64,000 nt of DNA from Mucilaginibacter gotjawali (lineage in GTDB: Bacteria > Bacteroidota > Bacteroidia > Sphingobacteriales > Sphingobacteriaceae): positions 5,518,001 through 5,582,000 of the forward strand of contig NZ_AP017313.1 in the NCBI RefSeq assembly GCF_002355435.1, given 5' to 3'. Under the pieces are notes generated by a model. The model was not told where the DNA came from. It made no database searches and saw nothing but the letters and a program-made list of their open reading frames with translations. Positions 1 to 8,767 of this stretch are shown in pieces. Numbering within the stretch: position 1 is the stretch's first letter; every line of letters starts with the position of its first letter. The translations under genes and the position numbers were made by a program.

Positions 1-118
1 AGAATAACGTGTGACCACCATACTTTTCAAAATATACCGGGATGATTATCTTAAATAAATAAATTACTGATATCCAAATGCTTTCGAAACATTATCTAAT
101 ACCGCTGGTTGTACAGCC

Positions 119-295
119 ATGAGAAGTTTAGTTTATATTATAGTGGTTGTGCTGATCATCAGCTGGCTGCTCGGGGGCTTTGCCTTCCACGTGGGCGGCG
201 ATGCCATCCACATCATTATTGTAATAGCCGTTATTTTGTTATTATTTAACTTATTTGGCAACCATTCCGATTCGTACAGGCGCAGGTGGTGGTAA
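119..295 (+). CDS. small two-helix membrane protein, lmo0937 family-like
   Basis: This 58-residue reading frame begins at ATG 119 and stops at TAA 293. Residues 4-22 and about 30-46 are strongly hydrophobic, separated by a short Gly/His/Asp turn (HVGGD), and the protein ends in a basic SYRRRWW tail. That layout matches the short lmo0937/DUF5670-type membrane proteins common in Bacteroidota, whose function is not established. It stands alone upstream of a convergent aminotransferase gene. The family call rests on the two-helix pattern only. Confidence 0.7.
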   Translation: MRSLVYIIVVVLIISWLLGGFAFHVGGDAIHIIIVIAVILLLFNLFGNHSDSYRRRWW

Positions 296-345
296 CAAGC
301 AAAATCTGTTTCAAATCGATATTTTCCTTGTGTCCATAGTGATGC

Positions 346-389
346 CTTCGTGCACTTGGTGGTTAATTTTTACCACTAAGTGCACGAAG
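346..389. repeat. hairpin repeat, 18-bp arms
   Basis: Arms 346-363 and 372-389 are reverse complements with one G/T mismatch around an 8-base loop. It lies between the small membrane protein gene and the end of the convergent aminotransferase gene and may end transcription from both sides. It resembles the short dispersed CTTCGTG...GTGGT intergenic repeats of Bacteroidota. Confidence 0.6.
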
Positions 390-426
390 ATTTCGCAAAG
401 ATCACGAAGCGGAGGGGGCAAAGATC

Positions 427-1623
427 TTATTTTAATATAGTTTTCAGTGTGTCACACAAAAATTCTATCTCCTCTTCAGTATTATAATAATGGACCGATG
501 CCCGTACAATGCTGGTTAGGTGGTGTTTATTCATATAGATAAGGGTTGATACCGCTTTGCCGACCGATACATTGATCTGTTTTTCACCCAGCAGGTTTTT
601 TACAGTCGCGCTGTCCATCCCTTTTACGGAAAAGGTAACAATGCCGCATTGTTGGTCCCCTGCGTCGTGAACGGTTATGCCTTCTATATTTTCCAGCTGG
701 TTGCGCAACAGTCCGGCTAAATATTGTATGCGCAGCCAGATCCTGTCTACACCAATATCAAGTGCATATTCCACCGCTTTGCCAAGGCCGAGAATCAGGG
801 CACGATTTTTTTCGTAAAGCTCGAAGCGGCGCGCATCATCGCGCACTTTAAAATCATCTTCCGAAACTGAGGCCGCAGTGGAGCCGTCGATAAAGGTAAG
901 TTTTAACTGATCCTGTACCGCTTTTCGCACAAATAAAAAACCCGTCCCGCGTGGTGCGCGCAGGTATTTGCGACCGGTTACCGCCAGCATATCGCAACCG
1001 ATCTCTTTTACGTCAACCGGAATTTGCCCGGCACTCTGGCAGGCATCTACCAAATATAAAATACCATGTTTGCGGGCTATTTGGCCAATCTCCACAACCG
1101 GGATCATCCCGCCGGCGGTTGAAGGGATATGCGTAACCGCAATGAGTTTGGTTTTTGGCGAAATGGCTGCTTCCAGAGCCTCCAGTGAAAAATTACCATA
1201 TTCATCATTGAGGATCACTTTAAATTCGATACCCAATGTTTTTTTGGCGTTTAATAAACCGATCAGGTTGGTTACATATTCCATTTCGGTAGTAAGCACC
1301 ACGTCGCCCGGTTTAAAATCAATGCCATTAAATGCCAGCATCCATGCGGTGCTGGCGTTTTCAACCATGGCTATTTCCTCTTTTTCAGCATTAATGAGGC
1401 GGGCTACCAAATCGTAAGTGTTATCTAATTGTTGTTTGTATTTGGCCTCAGTTTCGTAGCCGCCGCATGCGGCTTCTTCAAGCAAATAGTTGATCACCGT
1501 ATCTACCACCACGTCAGGCGGCAGCGAGGCCCCCGCATTATTGAAGTGGACCTTTTGCGCTGTCCCTTTTGTTGCAGCCCTCAATTGTTGTATCTCTTGT
1601 TCGCCGATTAAAGTCGAGTCCAT
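427..1623 (-). CDS. class V aminotransferase, cysteine desulfurase-like
   Basis: This 398-residue protein is a fold-type I PLP enzyme. Visible marks are an N-terminal HFNNAGASLPP substrate-binding loop, the PLP-binding Asp in LVDACQSAGQ, and the likely Schiff-base lysine in TGRKYLRAPRGTGFL. Length and motifs fit the aminotransferase class V (NifS/SufS/Csd) superfamily. No SufE, SufBCD or IscU partner is nearby, so it is probably a stand-alone member acting on an amino acid or related substrate rather than the dedicated Fe-S cluster enzyme. It could be a selenocysteine lyase or isopenicillin-N-epimerase-like protein; the exact substrate cannot be read from sequence. Confidence 0.85.
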   Translation of the reverse strand: MDSTLIGEQEIQQLRAATKGTAQKVHFNNAGASLPPDVVVDTVINYLLEEAACGGYETEAKYKQQLDNTYDLVARLINAEKEEIAMVENASTAWMLAFNGIDFKPGDVVLTTEMEYVTNLIGLLNAKKTLGIEFKVILNDEYGNFSLEALEAAISPKTKLIAVTHIPSTAGGMIPVVEIGQIARKHGILYLVDACQSAGQIPVDVKEIGCDMLAVTGRKYLRAPRGTGFLFVRKAVQDQLKLTFIDGSTAASVSEDDFKVRDDARRFELYEKNRALILGLGKAVEYALDIGVDRIWLRIQYLAGLLRNQLENIEGITVHDAGDQQCGIVTFSVKGMDSATVKNLLGEKQINVSVGKAVSTLIYMNKHHLTSIVRASVHYYNTEEEIEFLCDTLKTILK

Positions 1624-1792
1624 TTTATTGGTAATTTGTTTAAAACAAAGTAAAAAGATCTAACAATAATAAAACAGATGCAGAAGTTGTAATTTAAAGC
1701 ATAACAGATCAGGTGGTGCTGCTTATTAATTTCTCATCCGATGATGGATAAGCAATAGCTGTAATGGAAGGACAAAATTTTAAATGAACATT

Positions 1793-2308
1793 TTATTCCA
1801 GCGCGTGAGGGAACTGTTGCGACACCAGTTTTTCAACCGGGTAGCCCATGGCTTTGCAGCGGGCAACAATTTCATCGTAAAGCTTTTTGTCCATATGCGG
1901 TTTGCGGCTCATGATAAACAGGAAACGGTAATCTGGATGGCCCACCACAGCCCAGGAATAATCAGGGGCAAGGTCTATCAGCCAGTAATCTACCTTAATT
2001 GGCCATATAAACTGGGCTTTCATCTGCCCGTCGCGGGTGTTTTTATCAGGAAATATTTTGGAGTGAATGGTGCGGATTTTATTGTCCTCGTCGCGGCAGG
2101 TGGTTGCCACATCATAGTAGCCATCACTATTAAGGTTGTAATGGGTGGTGGTTTCACGGCTGCCCTTATCAAACAACGTTGGGATAGAGTAAAGAGAATA
2201 CCAGGTGCCCGAAAAGTTTTTCAGGTCGACCTTACTTACGGTTTTATTAGGCACGCCCCCTGAAAAAAGCGACAGACAGGCCGCCAGCCCTATGCAGAAT
2301 ATTTTCAT
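1793..2308 (-). CDS. lipocalin family protein (Blc-like)
   Basis: This is a 171-residue protein with an N-terminal hydrophobic export signal (about residues 1-17). The lipocalin signature GTWYSLYSIP follows near residue 35, and the pattern of an eight-stranded barrel ends in a C-terminal helix. Late motifs (YSWAVVGHPDYRFLFIMSR) are typical of bacterial lipocalin Blc, which binds lysophospholipids or fatty acids at the envelope. The signal lacks a clear lipobox Cys, so it may be periplasmic rather than lipid anchored. It is transcribed alone on the minus strand. Confidence 0.85.
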   Translation of the reverse strand: MKIFCIGLAACLSLFSGGVPNKTVSKVDLKNFSGTWYSLYSIPTLFDKGSRETTTHYNLNSDGYYDVATTCRDEDNKIRTIHSKIFPDKNTRDGQMKAQFIWPIKVDYWLIDLAPDYSWAVVGHPDYRFLFIMSRKPHMDKKLYDEIVARCKAMGYPVEKLVSQQFPHALE

Positions 2309-2483
2309 ACCGGTTTTTTAGATAAGTACGGAATTGAATTTAAAGGGGATTTTGCCGCTAAAAATTTTTATCGCAATAGGTTAAAGCAACCACCGTACTA
2401 CCTGGTTCAGATCTACTACCGGCCATTATTTTAGCTACCGGGGACTAAGCGCTAAACAAGCAAACTTTTAAATAAAGTTTTAC

Positions 2484-2491
2484 TATTTTTG
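2484..2491 (+). promoter_or_regulatory. TAnnTTTG -7 box for gcvH
   Basis: TATTTTTG matches the Bacteroidota sigma-ABfr -7 consensus 22 bp before ATG 2513. It overlaps the first codons of a longer possible reading frame starting at 2489, which argues that 2513 is the real start. Confidence 0.5.
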
Positions 2492-2512
2492 ACCCATCAA
2501 ATAAAAAAACAT

Positions 2513-2893
2513 ATGGATTTTCCGGCTGGATTAAAATACACAAAAGACCACGAGTGGATTAAAGTAGAAGGCAATGAAGCCACGATAGGCATCACCGAAT
2601 TTGCACAGCGCGAATTGGGCGACATTGTTTATATTGATATCAACTCGTTGGGTAAAGAAGTTGCCAAAGATGAAGTTTTTGGTACGGTTGAAGCGGTAAA
2701 AACCGTTTCGGACTTGTTTATGCCGGCTGCCGGTACTGTTAACGAGCTAAACCCTGCGCTTGACAAACAGCCGGAACTGGTTAATTCTGATCCTTACGGC
2801 GAGGGCTGGATGGTTAAAGCTACCCTGAATGACGTTGCTGATCTGGAGAGTTTATTATCAGCCGAAAGTTATAAATCACTCATAGGCGTTTAA
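2513..2893 (+). CDS. gcvH: glycine cleavage system H protein
   Basis: This is the lipoyl carrier protein of the glycine cleavage complex, which shuttles the aminomethyl group between the P, T and L proteins. From ATG 2513 it is 126 residues, the usual GcvH length. It shows the N-terminal YTKDHEWIK motif and the lipoylation site VEAVKTVSDLFMP with the modified Lys. An upstream in-frame start at 2489 would add eight residues but lies on the promoter box. P and T genes are not adjacent, as is common in this phylum. A strong terminator follows directly. Confidence 0.97.
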   Translation: MDFPAGLKYTKDHEWIKVEGNEATIGITEFAQRELGDIVYIDINSLGKEVAKDEVFGTVEAVKTVSDLFMPAAGTVNELNPALDKQPELVNSDPYGEGWMVKATLNDVADLESLLSAESYKSLIGV

Positions 2894-2904
2894 AAAGACG
2901 TTGA

Positions 2905-2944
2905 AAACAAACAAGGCCCGCTGTTTTGCGGGCCTTGTTTGTTT
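2905..2944 (+). terminator. rho-independent terminator of gcvH
   Basis: A 17-bp perfect GC-rich stem (2905-2921 with 2928-2944) with a TGTTTT loop ends in a T-rich tract, starting 11 bases after the gcvH stop codon. Confidence 0.9.
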
Positions 2945-3166
2945 ATTTCGACGGGAGGCACTGTAAACGAGCGCCGTATTTCTTTAATTAGCCCGGAAAC
3001 AATTCACCGGGATAGTAGCGTATAACAGTTGATGATAATGATGGACCTATTGAACAACATTGGGCGCCGTAATGAGTTTTAACAGTTAGCTGTTTGACAA
3101 TGCCTGCCGGATTTTTTATCGGGCTTTAAACGGAATTTAGAACAATAACCCGTAGCAGTATAAATT

Positions 3167-3307
3167 ATGAAAAAAAACGCGTTAATAATTATTGGCTTGT
3201 TGTGTTTAATCTCTATGTCATCATGCGGTATATTTAAAGGCTGCGGGTGCCCTAAATTCGGATCGGTTAAAACCCGGCCGGCCGGAAACACCGTATATCA
3301 CAGTTAA
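3167..3307 (+). CDS. small lipoprotein, 46 aa
   Basis: ATG 3167 opens a 46-codon frame with a basic start (MKKN), a hydrophobic stretch and a lipobox ending SMSSCG at Cys20, so a mature lipoprotein of only 27 residues is predicted. The mature part has further cysteines (FKGCGCPKF). Such tiny lipoproteins are frequent in Sphingobacteriaceae and have no known function. It lies upstream of feoAB but is separated from it by a promoter. The opposite-strand frame over the same bases has no recognisable features. Confidence 0.7.
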   Translation: MKKNALIIIGLLCLISMSSCGIFKGCGCPKFGSVKTRPAGNTVYHS

Positions 3308-3332
3308 AAAAATGACTTTGGGCACATTTAAA

Positions 3333-3348
3333 TGTGACGAAGATCACG
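3333..3348 (+). promoter_or_regulatory. CRP/FNR-like palindrome upstream of feoA
   Basis: TGTGA-N6-TCACG lies about 33 bp upstream of the feoA -7 box. It matches the classical CRP/FNR-family half-site spacing, a plausible position for an activator of ferrous iron uptake. The regulator is not in this window, so this is a candidate only. Confidence 0.35.
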
Positions 3349-3380
3349 TAATCTTATTTGGATTAAATTTAAATAAGCTC

Positions 3381-3388
3381 TATCTTTG
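3381..3388 (+). promoter_or_regulatory. TAnnTTTG -7 box for feoAB
   Basis: TATCTTTG matches the Bacteroidota -7 consensus and sits 20 bp before the feoA start codon. Confidence 0.6.
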
Positions 3389-3407
3389 ACTAAGATTTTA
3401 ATTAATT

Positions 3408-3623
3408 ATGACGCTTTCAGAACTTGTACCAGGCCAAATGGGAATTGTAAAAGAGTTTACAGACCTTGAAATGTCAGTAAAATTGATGGAAATGGGATGC
3501 TTGCCCGGTGAACAGGTTACCGTAGCACGTATTGCCCCTATGGGCGACCCGATTGCCATCAATGTATCTGGTTACCAGCTTAGCCTTCGTAAATTTGAAG
3601 CATCGACCATTGTTTTGCAGTAG
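3408..3623 (+). CDS. feoA: ferrous iron transport protein A
   Basis: This 71-residue single SH3-like domain protein has the FeoA pattern: MTLSELVPGQMGIV at the start, a central MEMGCLPGEQV and the C-terminal GYQLSLRKFEA segment. FeoA is a small cytosolic partner thought to assist the FeoB transporter. The gene ends 11 bp before feoB, so the two form an operon served by the promoter at 3381. Confidence 0.95.
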   Translation: MTLSELVPGQMGIVKEFTDLEMSVKLMEMGCLPGEQVTVARIAPMGDPIAINVSGYQLSLRKFEASTIVLQ

Positions 3624-3634
3624 TTTTTAGCCTC

Positions 3635-5749
3635 TTGAAAACCGATCTGAGAGTTGCACTTGTAGGAAACCCAAACACCGGTAAATCAACTCTTTTTAAC
3701 ACATTAACCGGCTTAAATCAAAAAATAGGAAATTTCCCCGGGGTAACTATTGATAAAAAAACCGGGTACGCTACACTGCCTGACGGCCGCACTGCCGAAA
3801 TTATCGACCTGCCCGGCACTTACAGCCTCTATCCGAAAAGCCAGGACGAATCCATTGTATTTTCCATCTTAGCAGACAAAGCCAACCCGCTTACACCCGA
3901 CCTGGTTGTTGTGATTATTGACGCCACCAACCTGAAGCGAAACCTGCTGCTTTATACACAGGTAGCCGACCTGAAAATACCGGTCATCATCGCGCTGAAT
4001 ATGATGGATCTGGCTAAAAAAAGCAACATCGAAATAAACGTCGATCTTTTTGCCAAAAAGCTGGGTGTCCCCGTTGTTCCGATTGCGGCAAGAAAGGGTG
4101 AGGGAATTGAAAAATTAAAAGAAGCCATCACCTTTGCAAATAAAATCGCTTTACAGTCAGAGTCAATTGACGTTCAATCCATCGCTCCGGAACTGATCGC
4201 GCAGATCAGCAGCGAGTTTAAAATTGGGAACCCATATTATGCACTGCAGCTGGCCCACCAGCACGAGACCATAAAATTCATTTCGGCAAGCGAGAGCGAC
4301 CGCATTGAAGAAATTGAACATGAGTTTTCTTTCCATTCGCAAAAGGCGCAGGGTAAGGAAACCATCGCCCGGTATAATTTTATAAACGAGCTCCTTTATG
4401 ATACCGTAAAGATCCCCGAAACAGCTAAAGATGAAACGGTAAGTAACAAAATAGATAAGGTGCTAACGCATCGTGTTTTCGGGCTGTTCATCTTCATGGG
4501 CATCCTTTTGTTTATGTTCCAGTCCATTTTTGCCTGGTCGGCCTACCCGATGGAACTTATTGCCGATGCTTTTGTTTGGGTGCAAAATGCATTGCACAGC
4601 CTGTTGCCTGCCGGCCCGTTAACGGGTTTGGTTGTTGACGGCGTTATTGGTGGTTTAAGCGGCGTAATGGTATTTATCCCGCAGATCGCCATTTTGTTTG
4701 CCTTTATTTCCATTTTGGAGGATACGGGCTATATGTCGCGGGTTACGTTTATGATGGATAAGCTGATGCGCAAAGTTGGCCTGAACGGGAAGTCGGTAGT
4801 GCCGCTGATCGGCGGTTTCGCCTGCGCGGTGCCTTCTATCATGAGTACCCGCACCATTGAAAACTGGAAAGACCGGATGATCACCATAATGGTTACGCCA
4901 TTGGTAACCTGTTCGGCCCGTTTGCCTATTTACACTTTATTGATAGCGCTGGTTGTACCTAACCGCAATGTTTGGTGGATTTTTAATATGCAGGGCCTGG
5001 CGCTTACGGGGATGTATATTTTCAGCCTCGTTTCAGCAGTCGTTGTGGCCTTTGCGTTTAAACTGATACTAAAAGGGCGCGAACGGGGATATTTTATTAT
5101 GGAGCTGCCTGTTTACCGCATGCCCCGCTGGAATAATGTTGCCTATAGCATGTACGAACGTTCAAAAGCCTTTGTGGTGCAGGCCGGCAAGGTGATCATT
5201 GCGATATCGGTGATATTGTGGGTCCTCGCCTCCTATGGCCCGGGTGACCGTTTTGTAAAGATCGAACAAAAATATAGTCAGCCTGAATTCCGGAAGCAGC
5301 TTACCCCGGATGAGCGGGTTAAAGCCATTAATTCCGAGAAACTGGAAAACTCCTACGCCGGTGTGCTGGGTCATGTTATTGAGCCTGCTATAAAACCGCT
5401 TGGATTCGACTGGAAAATAGGCATCGCACTAATTACCTCATTTGCCGCGCGCGAGGTGTTTGTAGGCACCATGGCCACTATTTACAGTGTAGAAGGCAGC
5501 GCCGAAAAAATGGAAACGGTGCAGAAGAAAATGAAATCGGCAAAAGATCCGCAGACGGGGCAACCTGTATTTTCGTTAGCAGTTGCATTTTCGCTGATGA
5601 TGTTTTATGCCTTCGCCATGCAATGCGCCAGTACTGTTGCCGTGGTTTACCGCGAAACCAAAAACTGGCGCTGGCCGGCTGTTCAATTTGCCTATATGAC
5701 GGTTTTGGCCTATGCTGCAAGTTTTATTGCCTATCATTTGTTGAAATAA
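3635..5749 (+). CDS. feoB: ferrous iron transport protein B
   Basis: This 704-residue inner-membrane Fe(II) transporter begins with a G-protein domain: P-loop GNPNTGKST near residue 11, switch II DLPGTYS and NMMD specificity motif. A linker region follows, then the Gate/Nucleoside-recognition core with many transmembrane helices from about residue 280 onward. The start is TTG 3635; no better ATG lies before the P-loop. It follows feoA by 11 bp in the same operon. Length and domain order are normal for FeoB. Confidence 0.97.
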   Translation: MKTDLRVALVGNPNTGKSTLFNTLTGLNQKIGNFPGVTIDKKTGYATLPDGRTAEIIDLPGTYSLYPKSQDESIVFSILADKANPLTPDLVVVIIDATNLKRNLLLYTQVADLKIPVIIALNMMDLAKKSNIEINVDLFAKKLGVPVVPIAARKGEGIEKLKEAITFANKIALQSESIDVQSIAPELIAQISSEFKIGNPYYALQLAHQHETIKFISASESDRIEEIEHEFSFHSQKAQGKETIARYNFINELLYDTVKIPETAKDETVSNKIDKVLTHRVFGLFIFMGILLFMFQSIFAWSAYPMELIADAFVWVQNALHSLLPAGPLTGLVVDGVIGGLSGVMVFIPQIAILFAFISILEDTGYMSRVTFMMDKLMRKVGLNGKSVVPLIGGFACAVPSIMSTRTIENWKDRMITIMVTPLVTCSARLPIYTLLIALVVPNRNVWWIFNMQGLALTGMYIFSLVSAVVVAFAFKLILKGRERGYFIMELPVYRMPRWNNVAYSMYERSKAFVVQAGKVIIAISVILWVLASYGPGDRFVKIEQKYSQPEFRKQLTPDERVKAINSEKLENSYAGVLGHVIEPAIKPLGFDWKIGIALITSFAAREVFVGTMATIYSVEGSAEKMETVQKKMKSAKDPQTGQPVFSLAVAFSLMMFYAFAMQCASTVAVVYRETKNWRWPAVQFAYMTVLAYAASFIAYHLLK

Positions 5750-5777
5750 AAGGCTATCGGCAACCCTCTTTTTTGCT

Positions 5778-6506
5778 TTAAAAACTAAAATCACCACCGG
5801 TCTTATAGCTCCAGGTACCGTTTAGGTTCAGGGTATAAAATTTGATGGTTCTTCCACTCAACACACCCATGACCCCTGTTTTAAGGTAACAAATGCCATC
5901 GGTGTTATTCGGGCTGATAAAGTCGCGGCCCGGGATATAGGTCCAGGCTCCCTGGTCGTTGATCGAATAAAACTTTACTGTTTTTCCTTTCCTGATCCCG
6001 ACATAGTTACTGATGGGGCTGAACGCTTCGTCAACATCTGATGGGATGATAAAGTCTTTTATAATAGAACGCGTCCAGCTTCCGTCTTTATGCGTGTCAT
6101 AAAACTTCACTGTTCTTCCGTTTCTTACCCCAACGGTTGACATGCTGAATGAAAATATATCGTCAATTTCAGCGGGGCTTGTAAAGTCTTTGCCCTGGCT
6201 GTAACTCCAAATTCCCTGCTCATTTGTCATGTAAAACTTTACCGTGTTCCCATTTTTGGCGCCTATGTAAGGGCCGGTGAAGTGGAATACCCCGTTAATG
6301 CTTTCAGGGCTTACAAAATCTTTTCCGGGGCTGTAATTCCAGGTTTTTTGATCCTGGGTCTCGTAGAATTTTACAGTGCGGCCTTCCCTTATCCCGATGA
6401 ACTTATAGTTAAAAAAGAATACCTGCGGATTTGATGAATTTTTGCACCCCGAAAATATGAGTACAATAATTGCTATTGAAAAGGCTATGGCGGTTTTTTT
6501 TATCAT
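5778..6506 (-). CDS. lipoprotein of five ~42-residue repeats
   Basis: This 242-residue protein has a lipoprotein signal (lipobox FSGCK, Cys near residue 21). The whole mature part is five tandem repeats of about 42 residues. Each contains a G-x-x-x-GRTVKFY-like strand, a xGxWxYxxGKDF strand and a (S/I)P-x-x-(I/V/T)D turn. The regular beta pattern with conserved Trp and aromatic residues suggests a small beta-propeller or stacked-sheet protein exposed at the outer membrane or in the periplasm. I do not recognise a named family. It is convergent with feoB and has no obvious operon partner. Confidence 0.75.
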   Translation of the reverse strand: MIKKTAIAFSIAIIVLIFSGCKNSSNPQVFFFNYKFIGIREGRTVKFYETQDQKTWNYSPGKDFVSPESINGVFHFTGPYIGAKNGNTVKFYMTNEQGIWSYSQGKDFTSPAEIDDIFSFSMSTVGVRNGRTVKFYDTHKDGSWTRSIIKDFIIPSDVDEAFSPISNYVGIRKGKTVKFYSINDQGAWTYIPGRDFISPNNTDGICYLKTGVMGVLSGRTIKFYTLNLNGTWSYKTGGDFSF

Positions 6507-6668
6507 AATCAGGATTAGTTGGTTGCGCTAAATTGAAATTCCAAATTTAAAAGGTGGCTTATATGAATTAATAATAATTCCGGCTGCAAGAATAAGTTTT
6601 TATTTAAAAAGTTTAAAATTGCTTTCATCTTCCTTTTGCCGGTGTTTTATCCTTTCGTGCCAAACCCC

Positions 6669-6676
6669 TATCTTTG
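6669..6676 (+). promoter_or_regulatory. TAnnTTTG -7 box for the SprT-like gene
   Basis: TATCTTTG lies 15 bp before the TTG start at 6691 and matches the Bacteroidota -7 consensus. Confidence 0.5.
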
Positions 6677-6690
6677 TAACGAGGTAAAAA

Positions 6691-7302
6691 TTGGATAAAG
6701 TAAAAATTCTTGAAACCTATCTTCCGCCTGATGCTGCGCCGCTCATCGGCCGGTGGATAGACTACTTTAAATGCGAATTTAAAATTTCGCGCAACCGCAA
6801 TAGTAAGTTTGGTGATTACAGGCCCCCGCATGACGGTAAAGGGCATCGCATATCTGTTAACTACGATTTAAACCAATATGCTTTCCTGGTTACTACCGTA
6901 CACGAATTTGCGCACCTGCATACCTGGAACGAGCATAAGCACAAAGCCAAACCACACGGTACCGAATGGAAGAACAACTTTAAAAAAATGATGCAGCCTT
7001 TTTTTGAAAAGGACATTTTTCCATCAGATATTAAACAGGCTATCACCGGCTATTTGAATAATCCCGCGGCGTCAAGCTGTTCTGACCTTACACTATACCG
7101 GTCATTGCGCAAATATGATGCGCCGAAAGAAGCTGTACATACGGTTGAAAAGCTGCCAATTAAAGCAATCTTTAAGCTCAAGGACGGTCGGGTCTTCCGG
7201 AAGGAAGAGAAACTGCGCAAGCGCTATAAGTGCGTTGAAGTTAGTTCAAAACGGGTTTATTTATTCAGCCCGGTGGCTGAGGTCGAGTTGATAAATGAGT
7301 AA
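6691..7302 (+). CDS. SprT-like zinc metalloprotease domain protein
   Basis: This 203-residue protein carries the zincin motif HEFAHLHTW (HExxH) near residue 71. A downstream KPHGTEWKNNF segment supplies the third ligand region, as in SprT/Spartan-like proteins. In eukaryotes related domains cleave DNA-protein crosslinks; the bacterial role is not settled. The TTG start is placed by the promoter box 15 bp upstream. Its stop overlaps the next gene by 8 bp, which implies translational coupling. Confidence 0.8.
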   Translation: MDKVKILETYLPPDAAPLIGRWIDYFKCEFKISRNRNSKFGDYRPPHDGKGHRISVNYDLNQYAFLVTTVHEFAHLHTWNEHKHKAKPHGTEWKNNFKKMMQPFFEKDIFPSDIKQAITGYLNNPAASSCSDLTLYRSLRKYDAPKEAVHTVEKLPIKAIFKLKDGRVFRKEEKLRKRYKCVEVSSKRVYLFSPVAEVELINE

Positions 7303-7978
7303 GCATGATAATGCGGGTAAAAGCATTCAATCTTATCATATGGATAGCATAATTATTAATAACACAGTTGATTTTGTGCAGCAAACCCTTAAAAATGCCG
7401 AAGGCGGGCATGACTGGTGGCATATTCACCGGGTTTGGAAAAATGCAAAACTTATTGCTGAAACAGAAGAGGCCGATTTACTTGTTGTGGAACTGGCCGC
7501 GCTGCTTCATGATATTGCCGACAGCAAATTTCATGGAGGTAACGAAGAACTGGGCCCTGCAATAGCAGGTGATTTTTTGCGCGGTATAGGCGTCAGCGAA
7601 CCTGTTACTGAACACGTGCAGCAGATCATCAGGCATATTTCTTTTAAGTCGGGTTTTGATAAGAGTGATTTTCATTCAATAGAGCTGGATATTGTTCAGG
7701 ATGCCGACCGCCTGGATGCCATCGGTGCAATCGGTATTGCCCGTGCCTTTAGTTATGGCGGATTCAAAGGCCGCGAGATCTACAATCCAGAAATCAAGCC
7801 GAATTTGAATATGACGAAGGAGGAATATAAGAATTCCACGGCACCTACCATCAACCATTTTTACGAAAAACTGCTACTCCTTAAAGATAAAATGAATACC
7901 CAAACCGGGAGAAGATTAGCTGAACAAAGAAATAGCTTTATGGAAAGCTATTTAAAGCAGTTTTATTCGGAGTGCTAA
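7295..7978 (+). CDS. HD-domain phosphohydrolase (YedJ-like)
   Basis: This 227-residue protein shows HD-superfamily metal ligands: HDWWHIHRVW near residue 39, the ALLHDIAD doublet near residue 69, a later H-x-I-S-F helix and QDADRLDAIGA. It resembles uncharacterised HD hydrolases of the YedJ/YpgQ type, which act on nucleotide pyrophosphates. The start at 7295 overlaps the upstream stop codon by 8 bp; an internal Met at 7340 is an alternative. It is probably co-transcribed with the SprT-like gene. Confidence 0.85.
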   Translation: MSKHDNAGKSIQSYHMDSIIINNTVDFVQQTLKNAEGGHDWWHIHRVWKNAKLIAETEEADLLVVELAALLHDIADSKFHGGNEELGPAIAGDFLRGIGVSEPVTEHVQQIIRHISFKSGFDKSDFHSIELDIVQDADRLDAIGAIGIARAFSYGGFKGREIYNPEIKPNLNMTKEEYKNSTAPTINHFYEKLLLLKDKMNTQTGRRLAEQRNSFMESYLKQFYSEC

Positions 7979-8035
7979 TTTATACTTTTGTACAGCGTAG
8001 TTGCATGGCTATTTAAAATCAGCAACTTTATTTGT

Positions 8036-8452
8036 ATGGATAAAATAACAGAGCAAAAGCTGGTAAATAAAAACATCAACCCTACAGCTATGCGCTTGCT
8101 GGTACTTGATTTTTTATTAAGCCAAAGCGCTGCTATCAGTTTAAGTGATATAGAAAAAGGATTAAGCCCCGCTGACCGGATCACCATTTACCGTACATTA
8201 AAAACTTTTGAAGAAAAGGGGCTTGTACACGCCATCGACGATGGAACAGGCTCGCCTAAATACGCTTTGTGCTTAGATGAATGCAACCCGAATGAGCACC
8301 ACGATATGCATGTTCATTTTTTTTGTGTTACCTGTAAAGAAACCTTTTGTCTTCCCGACTCCAAAATACCCGGCATAACCTTACCCGCAAAATTTACCCC
8401 TCAGGAAATGAACCTGCTTGTAAAAGGGGTTTGCAGTAATTGCGTTAATTAA
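8036..8452 (+). CDS. Fur-family metal-responsive repressor
   Basis: From ATG 8036 this is a 138-residue Fur/Zur-type regulator. It has an N-terminal winged helix (RITIYRTLKTFEEKGLV recognition region), the HHDMHVHFFC metal-binding segment and two CxxC zinc pairs (CVTC and CSNC). A longer frame starting at 7988 adds a hydrophobic stretch unlike the family and is not preferred. A perfect 22-bp palindrome lies about 200 bp downstream in front of a porin gene and could be an operator for this or another metal regulator. Metal specificity (Fe, Zn or Mn) cannot be decided. Confidence 0.88.
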   Translation: MDKITEQKLVNKNINPTAMRLLVLDFLLSQSAAISLSDIEKGLSPADRITIYRTLKTFEEKGLVHAIDDGTGSPKYALCLDECNPNEHHDMHVHFFCVTCKETFCLPDSKIPGITLPAKFTPQEMNLLVKGVCSNCVN

Positions 8453-8647
8453 TGCAATGCCATTGCACTATCTTAAAACTTACCTTCGCAGTAAATAATT
8501 TTTGGCAAAACAGATGCTGGTTTTGCAGGTTGATGATTTAACTTTTCATCTCCGGAAATTGTCAGTTTGTTACTGTGCAAAAAGAGGTATTGCCCGGAAT
8601 ATTTGATTAACAACAGTCTTTTCTTAAAAAGCATCTTTTGTAAAACA

Positions 8648-8669
8648 TTTTTTAGACATGTCTAAAAAA
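8648..8669. promoter_or_regulatory. perfect 22-bp palindrome, candidate operator
   Basis: Six T, AGACATGTCT, six A form an uninterrupted dyad in the 315-bp gap between the Fur-family gene and the porin gene, about 100 bp before the porin start. The core TTAGACATGTCTAA resembles operators of DtxR/MntR and Fur-type regulators. Apart from this site nothing else clear was seen in the gap. Confidence 0.55.
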
Positions 8670-8767
8670 TTATTAGTTTTGTTTAAATTTATAATACAGG
8701 CAGTTGCTGTGTTTACACTGAAACAATATCCAGTTTAAATTGAAGATATAATTTGCACCATTTTAAT

